DNA of 64,000 bases, from contig NZ_WPAG02000002.1 of the NCBI RefSeq assembly GCF_013602415.1, forward strand, positions 4,281,480 through 4,345,479, read 5' to 3'. The position numbers and the translations under genes were made by a program. A model generated the notes under the pieces. It made no database searches. It had not been told where the DNA came from and was given only the letters and a program-made list of their open reading frames with translations. Positions 25,803 to 33,601 of the stretch are shown here, piece by piece (the first letter of the stretch is position 1; the number at the start of each line of letters is the position of its first letter). Origin of the DNA: Rhodococcus sp. B50 (GTDB lineage Bacteria > Actinomycetota > Actinomycetes > Mycobacteriales > Mycobacteriaceae).

Positions 25803-26435
25803 ATGGCGCGACGGAGGTCGAGTGTCCTCGGCGACGACGCGGAAACCGCGCGCGGAAAAATCCTGAAAGCCACCGAAACGATGTTCCAGCGTTACGGCGT
25901 TGTGAAGACGACCATGGACGACATCGCGAAGGAAGCCGGAGTCTCACGGCCGACCGTCTACCGGTACTTCGGAGACCGCGATTCGCTTATCGTCGCGTTG
26001 ATCGAGGCGAGGTCGCGGCGTCTGTTCGGCAAGGCCCGGGACTACCTGCGCGAACGCGAGACGTTCGCTGAGCAGATCGTCGATGGTTTGATCTTCCTCG
26101 TGGACCGTGGCCGTCAGGATCCCATCGTGCGGCTGATCGTCAGTCCCGAGCATATGGACATGGCGACCGCGTTGGTGGGCAGCAGCGGACTGGCCGCCCG
26201 CCTGACCTACGAAATGTGGGCTCCTCTGCTGGAAGAGGCACGTGCGCGGGGCGAGATCCGCGAGGGGCTCACCGACGAGGAGATCTGCCAGTGGATCGCT
26301 CTGGTGCAGCTCATCCTCGTGGGGCGCCTGGATTTCAACAGCGAGGACGATCCGGACAATCGCCGGATGCTCACGAACTTCCTGCTGCCGTGCATCGTCA
26401 ACGATGCGCCGGCCCCGCGGCGTTCTCGCGCGTAA
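25803..26435 (+). CDS. TetR-family regulator (paralogue 1)
   Basis: 210-residue regulator with an N-terminal helix-turn-helix (TMDDIAKEAGVSRPTVYRYF) and a helical ligand domain (LIFLVDRGRQDP). It is closely similar to the TetR at 28421 over its whole length, marking a module duplication. It starts at ATG after TAGGAG and follows the ligase-hydratase pair, then precedes the ferredoxin-P450 pair. It is a candidate to bind the TTACAAAANNYGATTGACGT element, perhaps responding to a CoA-ester; this is inference. Confidence 0.92.
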   Translation: MARRRSSVLGDDAETARGKILKATETMFQRYGVVKTTMDDIAKEAGVSRPTVYRYFGDRDSLIVALIEARSRRLFGKARDYLRERETFAEQIVDGLIFLVDRGRQDPIVRLIVSPEHMDMATALVGSSGLAARLTYEMWAPLLEEARARGEIREGLTDEEICQWIALVQLILVGRLDFNSEDDPDNRRMLTNFLLPCIVNDAPAPRRSRA

Positions 26436-26472
26436 TCTGCGCGTCGGCCACGTATCGGCCCGGCTGCGCCGT

Positions 26473-26494
26473 CGCCCGATCTGCTGATCGGGCG
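26473..26494 (+). terminator. 8-bp hairpin after TetR gene 1
   Basis: CGCCCGAT-CTGCTG-ATCGGGCG lies 37 bp after the TetR stop, in the 404-bp non-coding stretch 26436-26839. Apart from this and the promoter at 26564 I see nothing in that stretch; the ~220-nt leader before the ferredoxin has no recognised riboswitch. Confidence 0.5.
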
Positions 26495-26563
26495 CATCGT
26501 CGATCTCTCGAGCTTCCCCACCGCCCTCCTCTGCGAGGGCAACCAAAACGCGAACGAGTCAAT

Positions 26564-26615
26564 TTACAAAATTCGATTGACGTAACATGGATCATGTAGG
26601 TAACCTGAGTCACAC
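26564..26615 (+). promoter_or_regulatory. Promoter with shared element, site C (ferredoxin-P450-TetR operon)
   Basis: TTACAAAA (26564-26571) and TTGACG (26577-26582) are 13 nt apart. An 18-nt spacer leads to TAACCT (26601-26606), followed by GAGTCACAC. The geometry is identical to site A, including the distance from TTGAC to TCACA. Confidence 0.62.
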
Positions 26616-26839
26616 GGATCGGGTGCCACCGCATCGAATCACCGAGGGGTCGGGACCGGTCACGCGTCGTCGCCGGATCAGCCTGTCCGGCAACGAATCC
26701 TGATTTCCCACTCATTCACCGGGCGCAGGAGCTCGAAAGAGGCTCGGGGACGCATCTCCGCGGCCTCCCGGCGATCGATTCGGGGACCGATCTCGATCAG
26801 GTTGCTGGGCAGCAACGTTCGAAAGGACACAACAGAGCC

Positions 26840-27058
26840 ATGTCCGATCTTCGTCAACAGGTGCAGCGGCTCGTAGTGGATACGTCGGCCTGTGCCGGGC
26901 ACGGGCTGTGCTACTCCACTTCTCCGCAATTGCTCGATTGCGACGACCAGGGGTACCCGGTTGTCCTGCAGGATCTTTCGTCCGAACACGACGTGCAGGC
27001 AGCGGAGGCTGCAGTCATCGTCTGTCCCGAACGAGCACTCACCATCGAACCCCGCTGA
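26840..27058 (+). CDS. [3Fe-4S] ferredoxin, P450 partner (paralogue)
   Basis: 72-residue ferredoxin with cluster Cys at 18 and 24 (ACAGHGLC) and 62 (VCPERA). It has the same CxxHxxC pattern as the ferredoxin at 5044 and strong similarity across the whole length. GAAAGGA precedes the ATG. It lies 24 bp before the P450 it presumably serves. The adjacent FprB-like reductase at 30509 could complete the NADPH-to-P450 chain. Confidence 0.93.
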   Translation: MSDLRQQVQRLVVDTSACAGHGLCYSTSPQLLDCDDQGYPVVLQDLSSEHDVQAAEAAVIVCPERALTIEPR

Positions 27059-27082
27059 GGGTCCAGACGCAGAGGAAGAACC

Positions 27083-28318
27083 ATGACAACCACAGAGAAG
27101 GCAGTGCCGGAACACCTGGTGGTCGATTTCGACATCTACGACCAGTCCCTCGCGCAGCCCGTCGACAACGTGCAGCAGCGCGTCGCCGAGCTGTCCGCCA
27201 AGGGCCCGATCGTGTACTCCACGGCCCACGGTGGGCACTGGATCGTCACGCGGTACAAGGAGATCCACGAGGTCCTGCGCGACCCCGACACATTCTCCAG
27301 TTACCCCAACAACCTGGTCACGGGCCCCGCCGGCATGGGCAAGCTTCTTCCCATCGAGCTGGACCCGCCGGAGCACACCGGTTACCGCCTTGCGATGCAG
27401 CCGCTGTTCAGTCCCAGCCGGATGAAGGCACTGACGGAGCAGATCCGCGACCAGGTCAACGAGCTGATCGACGATTTCGCCGGAAAGGGTGAGGCCGAAT
27501 TCATCTCGGAGTTCGCTCACGAACTCCCCGCCCGCGTCTTCCTCGCTCTCATGGACTGGCCTCTCGAAGATGCCCCGCTGTTCACCGAGGCCACCGACAT
27601 CATCCTCATGGGCAAACCGGGTCTGAACGAGGAAGAGAACCAGCAGGCCCGAGCTGCGGCCGGCTTCGAGATGTTCGGCTATTTCCACAAGATGGTGCAG
27701 GAACGTCGCGAGAACCCGGGTGACGATGTCACGTCGACGCTCATCCACACAGAGGTGGAACTCGAGGACGGCAAGCGGCTACTCACAGACGAAGAGCTCT
27801 ACCGCATGCTCTTCCTGCTGCTGATCGCCGGATTGCACACCGTGCAGGGCTCGCTCGCCTGGGCGATCATCCACCTCGTGAACAATCCCGAGCAGCGCCG
27901 CGCACTGATCGAGGACGAGTCGCTGATTCCGACTGCAGTGGAAGAGATCCTGCGCATCGAGGCAGCTGTCGTCCCCGGCCGTCGCGCGACCCGCGACGTC
28001 GAGCTCGGCGGCGTACAGATCAAAGAGGGTGATCAGCTCATCCTCACACTGTGCTCTGCCAACCGTGATTCGGACGAGTTCGACGATCCGACCGAGTTGC
28101 AACTCGATCGGCACCCCAATCGCCACCTCTCGTTCGGCGGCGGCCCGCACCGTTGCCTCGGCTCGCATCTCGCGCGCATCGAGTTGTCGCTGGCGCTCGA
28201 GGAACTCCATCGCAGGATTCCCGATTACGACCTGGTCGAGAGCGACCCGCCGATCCTGCACGCCAGCCAGGTCCGTGGCTGCATGCGGCTGCCGATCATA
28301 TTCACGCCGACGGCATGA
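27083..28318 (+). CDS. Cytochrome P450 (paralogue 3)
   Basis: 411-residue P450, most similar to the enzyme at 5315. The axial Cys is 358 (FGGGPHRCLGSH), ExxR lies in EEILRIEA, and the I-helix AGLHTV (249-254) has His252 in place of the usual acid. GAGGAAG precedes the ATG. It is second in the ferredoxin-P450-TetR operon. Coexpression with the 5315 system through the same promoter element suggests two oxidations on one pathway or two related substrates. Confidence 0.95.
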   Translation: MTTTEKAVPEHLVVDFDIYDQSLAQPVDNVQQRVAELSAKGPIVYSTAHGGHWIVTRYKEIHEVLRDPDTFSSYPNNLVTGPAGMGKLLPIELDPPEHTGYRLAMQPLFSPSRMKALTEQIRDQVNELIDDFAGKGEAEFISEFAHELPARVFLALMDWPLEDAPLFTEATDIILMGKPGLNEEENQQARAAAGFEMFGYFHKMVQERRENPGDDVTSTLIHTEVELEDGKRLLTDEELYRMLFLLLIAGLHTVQGSLAWAIIHLVNNPEQRRALIEDESLIPTAVEEILRIEAAVVPGRRATRDVELGGVQIKEGDQLILTLCSANRDSDEFDDPTELQLDRHPNRHLSFGGGPHRCLGSHLARIELSLALEELHRRIPDYDLVESDPPILHASQVRGCMRLPIIFTPTA

Positions 28319-28323
28319 TCCTC

Positions 28324-28362
28324 GCTCGCTCGCCGGTGACGAAAGGGTACCGGCGAGCGAGC
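28324..28362 (+). terminator. 14-bp hairpin after the P450 gene
   Basis: GCTCGCTCGCCGGT and its exact complement flank an 11-nt loop, immediately after the P450 stop at 28318. Confidence 0.75.
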
Positions 28363-28377
28363 CGAACGTCCCTCCAC

Positions 28378-28383
28378 TATAAT
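28378..28383 (+). promoter_or_regulatory. Consensus -10 box before TetR gene 2
   Basis: TATAAT lies 37 bp upstream of the TetR start at 28421, followed by TGGTCAACTGTAGGTAA. The TGTAGGTAA part also occurs at site C (26595-26603). No convincing -35 is visible because the terminator occupies that space. Confidence 0.45.
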
Positions 28384-28420
28384 TGGTCAACTGTAGGTAA
28401 AGGCTCGGCGAGGAGGGTGC

Positions 28421-29041
28421 ATGGCGCGGCGCCAGGGCGTCCTCAGCGATGACGCCGATACCGCTCGTGGTCAGATCCTTGCTGCCGCCGACAGTGCGGT
28501 GGAGCGCTTCGGTATCGCCAAGACCACCATCGACGATGTCGCCCGAGAAACCGGCGTCTCGCGCCCGACGATCTACCGGTACTTCCGCGATCGCGACACG
28601 CTGATCACCGCGTTGATCGAGGCGCGAGCTCGTCGGCTCTTCGAGGATGCGCAGGCGTATGTCGCCGACCGGAACTCGTTCGCCGACCAGGTTGTCGACG
28701 GTTTGCTGTATCTGGTGGACCGGGGGCGCCGCGATCCGGCGATTCGTATGCTCGTCAGTCTCGAACACGCCGGCCGCGGAGCGACTCTCGAAGGAAGTTC
28801 CGAACTCGCGGCGCGGCTCACCGCCGAGATGTGGGCCCCACTCCTCGGTGCCGCGCGTGAGCGCGGAGAGATCCGGGACGCCCTGACCGACGCGGAAATC
28901 TGCAAGTGGATCACGCTGGTGGAACTGATCCTCGCGGGCCGCATGGACTTCGGCGATCCCTTGGGTGAGGCCAATCGCGTTCTGCTGGCCAAGCTCCTGT
29001 TACCGGGAATTGTCACCGTCGTCCCGAATCTCGTTCCGTAA
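28421..29041 (+). CDS. TetR-family regulator (paralogue 2)
   Basis: 206-residue regulator with helix-turn-helix TIDDVARETGVSRPTIYRYF and ligand domain LLYLVDRGRRDP, a paralogue of the TetR at 25803. GGAGGG precedes the ATG. A perfect TATAAT upstream indicates its own promoter in addition to any read-through from the P450. With its paralogue it is a candidate regulator of the TTACAAAA/TTGACG promoters; two related repressors on one element would give layered control, which is inference. Confidence 0.92.
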   Translation: MARRQGVLSDDADTARGQILAAADSAVERFGIAKTTIDDVARETGVSRPTIYRYFRDRDTLITALIEARARRLFEDAQAYVADRNSFADQVVDGLLYLVDRGRRDPAIRMLVSLEHAGRGATLEGSSELAARLTAEMWAPLLGAARERGEIRDALTDAEICKWITLVELILAGRMDFGDPLGEANRVLLAKLLLPGIVTVVPNLVP

Positions 29042-29154
29042 TTCTCTTCAGTTCTCTTCCCGTTGCGCGCATCCGCGCGAACGAACTCCTTCCCCGTAGT
29101 CGCATCCGAAATCGGGTCCGCGGGTGAATCTGTCGTTCCGAAAGGTGAGCTGTC

Positions 29155-30477
29155 ATGTCTGTGGATCCGTCGTCGCTCGTCGTCACACTCGGGGCCGCGG
29201 TCAGCGCCCTCGTCCTCGGTGTCGATCCCCAGGGGGGAGCCGAGCAGGCCGCTGTGGTGTCCGGAGTCGTCGAGGAGAGCGTCGATCAGCTGATGGCCGG
29301 GATCGGGGCCGCGATCGGCACCTTGCCGGAAGACGCGCAGATGGCGGCCGAACAAGCGGTCGTCGATTCCACCCGTCGACTTCAGGCAGAGATCGAAATG
29401 CATCTCCCGGACCGGGAGCGTGCTGTCCCCGAGGTTACCACAGAATCGGACAATATGGACGAAACGTATTCCAGGTCAAGGGAATCCGTTTCGCCAGTAG
29501 TCCGCCTCCCGGCGGCGGCCGGTCCCGTGGGCCCGGCCGTCCTCGTTCCTCCCTCCATCTACCCGCTCATGTCGAGCGCCACGACCGCACCGATCGGTGC
29601 GGTCGCCGTGTTCGCTCCGTGGCTGAAGAAGGCCGGGAGCATCTGTGACGGCATCTCCGCACCGGTGCTCGCAGCGCTCTACTCCGTGGAGAACGGTTTC
29701 CGGTACGGCCCGGCGGCACCCGTCTCACCGGCCGGCGCACTCGGGCCCGGGCAGTTCATGCCGGGCACCTGGAAGGTCTACGGCAAGGATGCGGACGGCG
29801 ACGGCACGGCCGATGTGCTGGGGATCGCGGATCCGGTCATGGCGTCAGGTCGGCTGCTGTGCGACAGCTGGGACCGGATCGAACAGTGGAAGAACGAGGG
29901 GCGAGTCGTCGGTGACACACTGTCGTTGACGTTGGCGGCGTACAACGCCGGAGCCGGAGCCGTATTGCGCTCCGGTGGAATGCCCAGCGGTCACCCCGAT
30001 TACGAGAATCAAACGAAGCCGTACGTGGCCAAGATCCTGGCAGCACGACCGGCGTTCGAACGCATGCTCTCACCGTTCATGGCGCTCGAGCTTCCGGTGG
30101 GAGACGACGACCTGGGCCGACGCGTGATCGAGCATGCGTCCCACTATCTCGGCCTTCCCTACGTGTGGGGCGGCGGAAACATACACGGCCCCACCGCAGG
30201 TGGATTCGACTGCTCGGGCCTCACGTCGTTCGCGATGCATGCGGCTGCGGGAATCGTGCTGCCCCGCACATCCGAGACACAGTGGCAGGTCGGAGTCGAG
30301 GTACCCATGGACGAGGCCCGACCGGGCGACCTCGTCTTCGGCAACTGGCAGTCCGGCGGACCCGGTCACGTCGGAATTTATCTCGGCGGTGGCCTGATGG
30401 TGCACGCGCCGACCACGGGCGACGTCGTGCGTATCGGTGAGGTGTTCCCCGACATGCGAGCGCGTCGAATCGTCTGA
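29155..30477 (+). CDS. Bifunctional cell-wall hydrolase: lytic transglycosylase plus NlpC/P60 peptidase
   Basis: 440-residue protein. After a weak N-terminal hydrophobic segment (about residues 7-22) and a low-complexity linker, residues ~165-290 form a transglycosylase SLT-like domain (LYSVENGFRYGP, GPGQFMPGTWKVYG, LTLAAYNAGAG). Residues ~320-440 form an NlpC/P60 peptidase with Cys in FDCSGLTSF, His in GPGHVGIYLGG and a third polar residue in VHAPTTGD. Such two-domain enzymes usually open peptidoglycan, often for conjugation or secretion. Here it sits between a P450-TetR unit and the FprB-like gene. GAAAGGTG precedes the ATG. Confidence 0.88.
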   Translation: MSVDPSSLVVTLGAAVSALVLGVDPQGGAEQAAVVSGVVEESVDQLMAGIGAAIGTLPEDAQMAAEQAVVDSTRRLQAEIEMHLPDRERAVPEVTTESDNMDETYSRSRESVSPVVRLPAAAGPVGPAVLVPPSIYPLMSSATTAPIGAVAVFAPWLKKAGSICDGISAPVLAALYSVENGFRYGPAAPVSPAGALGPGQFMPGTWKVYGKDADGDGTADVLGIADPVMASGRLLCDSWDRIEQWKNEGRVVGDTLSLTLAAYNAGAGAVLRSGGMPSGHPDYENQTKPYVAKILAARPAFERMLSPFMALELPVGDDDLGRRVIEHASHYLGLPYVWGGGNIHGPTAGGFDCSGLTSFAMHAAAGIVLPRTSETQWQVGVEVPMDEARPGDLVFGNWQSGGPGHVGIYLGGGLMVHAPTTGDVVRIGEVFPDMRARRIV

Positions 30478-30508
30478 TCGTCCGTCCACATCGAGGAGTG
30501 GTGAAACG

Positions 30509-32137
30509 ATGGCCCACGTAGTGACCCAACCGTGTTGCAAGGACGCCGGATGCGTCGCCGTCTGTCCGGTGGACTGCATCCATCCGACGTCGGCGGAACG
30601 ACTGTTCCGCCCGTCCGAGATGCTGTACATCGACCCGGAAGCCTGCATCGATTGTGGTGCCTGTGTGGACGAATGTCCGGTCGACGCGATCGTTCCACCG
30701 GAAGACATCACACCCGAGACGAGGCCGTTCGTCGAGATCAATGCGGCGTACTACGAGGACAACCCGGTTCCGTCCCCGCAACCCGAACCGCAGCATGTGG
30801 AGGTGAGCGAGGCACCGGGGGTGCTCCGCGTCGCGATTGTGGGAAGCGGCCCGTCCGCGGGTTATCTCGTCGAGGCGCTTCTCGCCGAGCGCCGTGTTCC
30901 CGTGGAGATCTCGATTCTCGAGAAGCTTCCCGTGCCGGGTGGACTCGTACGTTTCGGGGTGGCGCCCGACCACCGATCCACCAAAGAGGTCACGGCAGGC
31001 TTCCTGCGGGCGATGGGACGCAAGAACGTCGATGTCTTCCTCGATGTGGAGGTAGGGGAGCACGTCACCCACGAGGATCTACTGCAGCATCATCACGCGG
31101 TGGTCTACGCCTCCGGTACGAGCGGAGACCGCGCCCTGGGAGTGCCGGGCGAAGACATGCGAGGAAGTGTGTCGGCCCGGGAGTTCGTGGCGTGGTACAA
31201 CGGTCATCCCGACTACGCGGACCGGAAGTTCGACCTGTCGTGCGAACGCGCGGTGATCGTCGGCAACGGGAACGTGGCACTGGACGTGGCCCGGATTTTG
31301 AGCAGCGACGTCTCCCGGCTTCTGAAGACGGATATCGCGGCGCATGCGTTGGAGTCGCTCGCTGCGAGCCGCATCCGCGAGGTGGTGGTTCTGGGACGGC
31401 GAGGGCCGACGCATGCGGCGTTCAGCACCCCGGAGTTGCTCGGCCTCACCGAGCTGCCCGGCGTCAACGTCACGGCCTCGCATTCGTTCACCGCATCCAC
31501 GGCGCTCGACCGAATCCGGGCAGATATCCTCACAGGCTGCGTGATGCAGAGTCCGGACGAGGGGGAGCGTCGTATCCATCTGCAGTTCCTGCGTTCACCC
31601 GTCGAGGTGCTGGGGAGCGGACGCGTGGAGGGCCTGCGGGTTGCCGTGAACGATCCTGAGCCCGGAACGAGTGTCGAGGACATTCCGGCGGGCTTGGTGT
31701 TGCGTTCGATCGGATTCCGCGGGACACCGGTGCGGGCTGTGCCGTTCGACGACGAGCGCGGAACCATCCCTCATCGGGCGGGTGCCGTCGTGGACCCTCG
31801 AACGGATACGCCGGTTCCCGGCGTCTACACGGTGGGCTGGATCAAACGAGGACCGAGCGGGGTCATCGGGTCGAACAGGCCGTGTTCTGCGGAGACGGCG
31901 GTGTCGATTCTCTCGGACTTCACGGCGGGCAAGTTCGCCGAACCACCTGGCGATCGACTGTCGTTCTCCGAGTTCGTGGTTGCGGCGCGTCCCGAACGTA
32001 TCGATCTACAAGGTTGGCGCCGTATCGACGCGCACGAGAAGAGCTCGGGTCGTGCGGTGGGCAGGCCCAGGCTCAAGCTCGTCGACCGCGACGAGTTGGT
32101 GGCGGTCGCACTAGGCGGCGCTCTCACTGCCGGATGA
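30509..32137 (+). CDS. FprB-like ferredoxin:NADP+ reductase with N-terminal 7Fe ferredoxin
   Basis: 542-residue protein. Residues 1-~75 form a dicluster ferredoxin (CCKDAGCVAVCPVDC, then C46, C49, C52, C56 in CIDCGACVDECP). From ~115 follows an adrenodoxin-reductase-type flavoprotein: FAD loop VGSGPSAGY, NADP loop GNGNVALDVARIL and closing GWIKRGPSGVIGSN. FprB-type enzymes pass NADPH electrons to ferredoxins. It is last in the catabolic island and is the natural electron source for the ferredoxins at 5044 and 26840. A second, closely related copy is at 55649. GAGGAG precedes the ATG. Confidence 0.92.
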   Translation: MAHVVTQPCCKDAGCVAVCPVDCIHPTSAERLFRPSEMLYIDPEACIDCGACVDECPVDAIVPPEDITPETRPFVEINAAYYEDNPVPSPQPEPQHVEVSEAPGVLRVAIVGSGPSAGYLVEALLAERRVPVEISILEKLPVPGGLVRFGVAPDHRSTKEVTAGFLRAMGRKNVDVFLDVEVGEHVTHEDLLQHHHAVVYASGTSGDRALGVPGEDMRGSVSAREFVAWYNGHPDYADRKFDLSCERAVIVGNGNVALDVARILSSDVSRLLKTDIAAHALESLAASRIREVVVLGRRGPTHAAFSTPELLGLTELPGVNVTASHSFTASTALDRIRADILTGCVMQSPDEGERRIHLQFLRSPVEVLGSGRVEGLRVAVNDPEPGTSVEDIPAGLVLRSIGFRGTPVRAVPFDDERGTIPHRAGAVVDPRTDTPVPGVYTVGWIKRGPSGVIGSNRPCSAETAVSILSDFTAGKFAEPPGDRLSFSEFVVAARPERIDLQGWRRIDAHEKSSGRAVGRPRLKLVDRDELVAVALGGALTAG

Positions 32138-32170
32138 GCCGGCAGGCGGGAACATCACGATGTGAATTGT

Positions 32171-32265
32171 CCGATTACATCCGATTATCCGAATCGCGTG
32201 AAATATCGCAACATTCGGTACGAACAAAGATCGAAATACGATTGACAAAAGGCGTACTTTGAATC
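32171..32265 (+). promoter_or_regulatory. mce operon upstream region: weak shared element (site D) and CCGATTA repeats
   Basis: CGATTGACA (TTGACA at 32242-32247) is preceded at the same 13-nt phase by a degenerate GATCGAAA. TTTGAATCACAG follows, one helical turn closer than at sites A and C. No clear -10 is seen. Further upstream CCGATTA occurs at 32171 and 32181, exactly 10 bp apart, and CCGAAT at 32189. This is the whole recognisable content of 32138-32425. Confidence 0.45.
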
Positions 32266-32425
32266 ACAGTTGTTCCGCGTAGGGACTTAAGTCACATCCG
32301 GTGACGACGCTCAGCTCTTGTCTGACAACAGGAGTCGACCACCACAGCCGGATATGGACGAACTATCCATTGAAAGCTGCCGTCGACCGCGCATGTCGGT
32401 ACGACGAGACTTGTGGGAGGAACCG

Positions 32426-33469
32426 ATGGGTGTCGAGGTTTCCGTCGAGGGGCTGACCAAGTCCTTCGGCTCGCAACGTATCTGGCAGGACGTGACGTTG
32501 ACGCTGCCGGCGGGTGAGGTCTCTGCGCTGCTCGGTCCGTCGGGTACCGGTAAGTCGGTGTTCCTCAAGTCGCTGATCGGTCTGCTGCGTCCGGAGCAGG
32601 GTTCGATCGTGATCGACGGCACCGACATCCTGCAGTGCTCCTCGAAGGAGCTCTACGAGATCCGCAAGCTGTTCGGGGTGTTGTTCCAGGACGGTGCGTT
32701 GTTCGGGTCGATGAATCTGTACGACAATGTCGCCTTTCCGTTGCGTGAGCACACCCGCAAGTCCGAGTCGGAGATCCGGCAGATCGTGATGAGCAAGCTC
32801 GAGCTCGTCGGTCTGCTCGGCGCGGAGGACAAGTTGCCGGGGGAGATCTCCGGTGGGATGCGCAAGCGTGCCGGCCTGGCGCGGGCGTTGGTGCTCGATC
32901 CGGAGATCATTCTGGTGGACGAGCCGGATTCGGGTCTCGATCCGGTGCGCACGACCTATATTTCGCAGACGTTGATCGATATCAACGCGGAGATCGATGC
33001 GACGATCCTGATCGTGTCGCACAACATCAATCTGGCGCGGACGGTGCCGGACAATATCGGGATGTTGTTTCGTCGGCAGTTGGTGATGTTCGGTCCGCGG
33101 GAGGTGTTGTTGACTTCGGATGAGCCGGTGGTCAAGCAGTTCCTCAACGGCACGATGATCGGTCCGATCGGGATGTCGGAGGAGAAGGACGAGGCGACGA
33201 TGGCGCACGAGCAGGCGCTCGTGGAGGCCGGGCATCATGCCGGTGGGGTGGACGATGTCGAGGGGATCGTGCCGCAGATGCAGGCGACTCCGGGGATGCC
33301 GGAGCGGCAGGCGGTGGCGCGTCGGCAGGAGCGGGTGCGCTCGATCCTGCACACCCTGCCGGAGAAGGCACAGCAGGCCATCCTCGAAGACCTCGACGGC
33401 GCACCCGGATACGCCGGCTTCCCGGGCTCCGACACGCCCACCGAACTGATTCCCGTGGTCTCGCACTAG
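32426..33469 (+). CDS. Mce-system ABC transporter ATPase (Mkl/MlaF-like)
   Basis: 347-residue ATPase that drives Mce lipid import. Walker A is GPSGTGKS, the signature ISGGMRKRAGLARAL and Walker B IILVDEPDSGLD; a ~90-residue C-terminal extension rich in Glu/Met follows. GGGAGG precedes ATG 32426. It is encoded inside the mce operon, whereas mycobacterial mkl is remote from the mce loci. A 132-bp gap without recognisable features separates it from the first permease. Confidence 0.94.
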   Translation: MGVEVSVEGLTKSFGSQRIWQDVTLTLPAGEVSALLGPSGTGKSVFLKSLIGLLRPEQGSIVIDGTDILQCSSKELYEIRKLFGVLFQDGALFGSMNLYDNVAFPLREHTRKSESEIRQIVMSKLELVGLLGAEDKLPGEISGGMRKRAGLARALVLDPEIILVDEPDSGLDPVRTTYISQTLIDINAEIDATILIVSHNINLARTVPDNIGMLFRRQLVMFGPREVLLTSDEPVVKQFLNGTMIGPIGMSEEKDEATMAHEQALVEAGHHAGGVDDVEGIVPQMQATPGMPERQAVARRQERVRSILHTLPEKAQQAILEDLDGAPGYAGFPGSDTPTELIPVVSH

Positions 33470-33601
33470 CTCTCCCACCGCACGCGACCGGCGACGGGCT
33501 CCTGGATGAGCATCCGCCGGTCACGGACGACCAGAAAGGTACAGACGAGTGAGAACTCGCAGTTGCAGGCTCGCGCCTCCATGTCGTGAGGTGATCGCGC
33601 G

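Noticed and set aside
29155..30477. Treating the cell-wall hydrolase as proof of a conjugative element
   Set aside because: No relaxase, coupling protein, integrase or attachment repeats are visible in the window.
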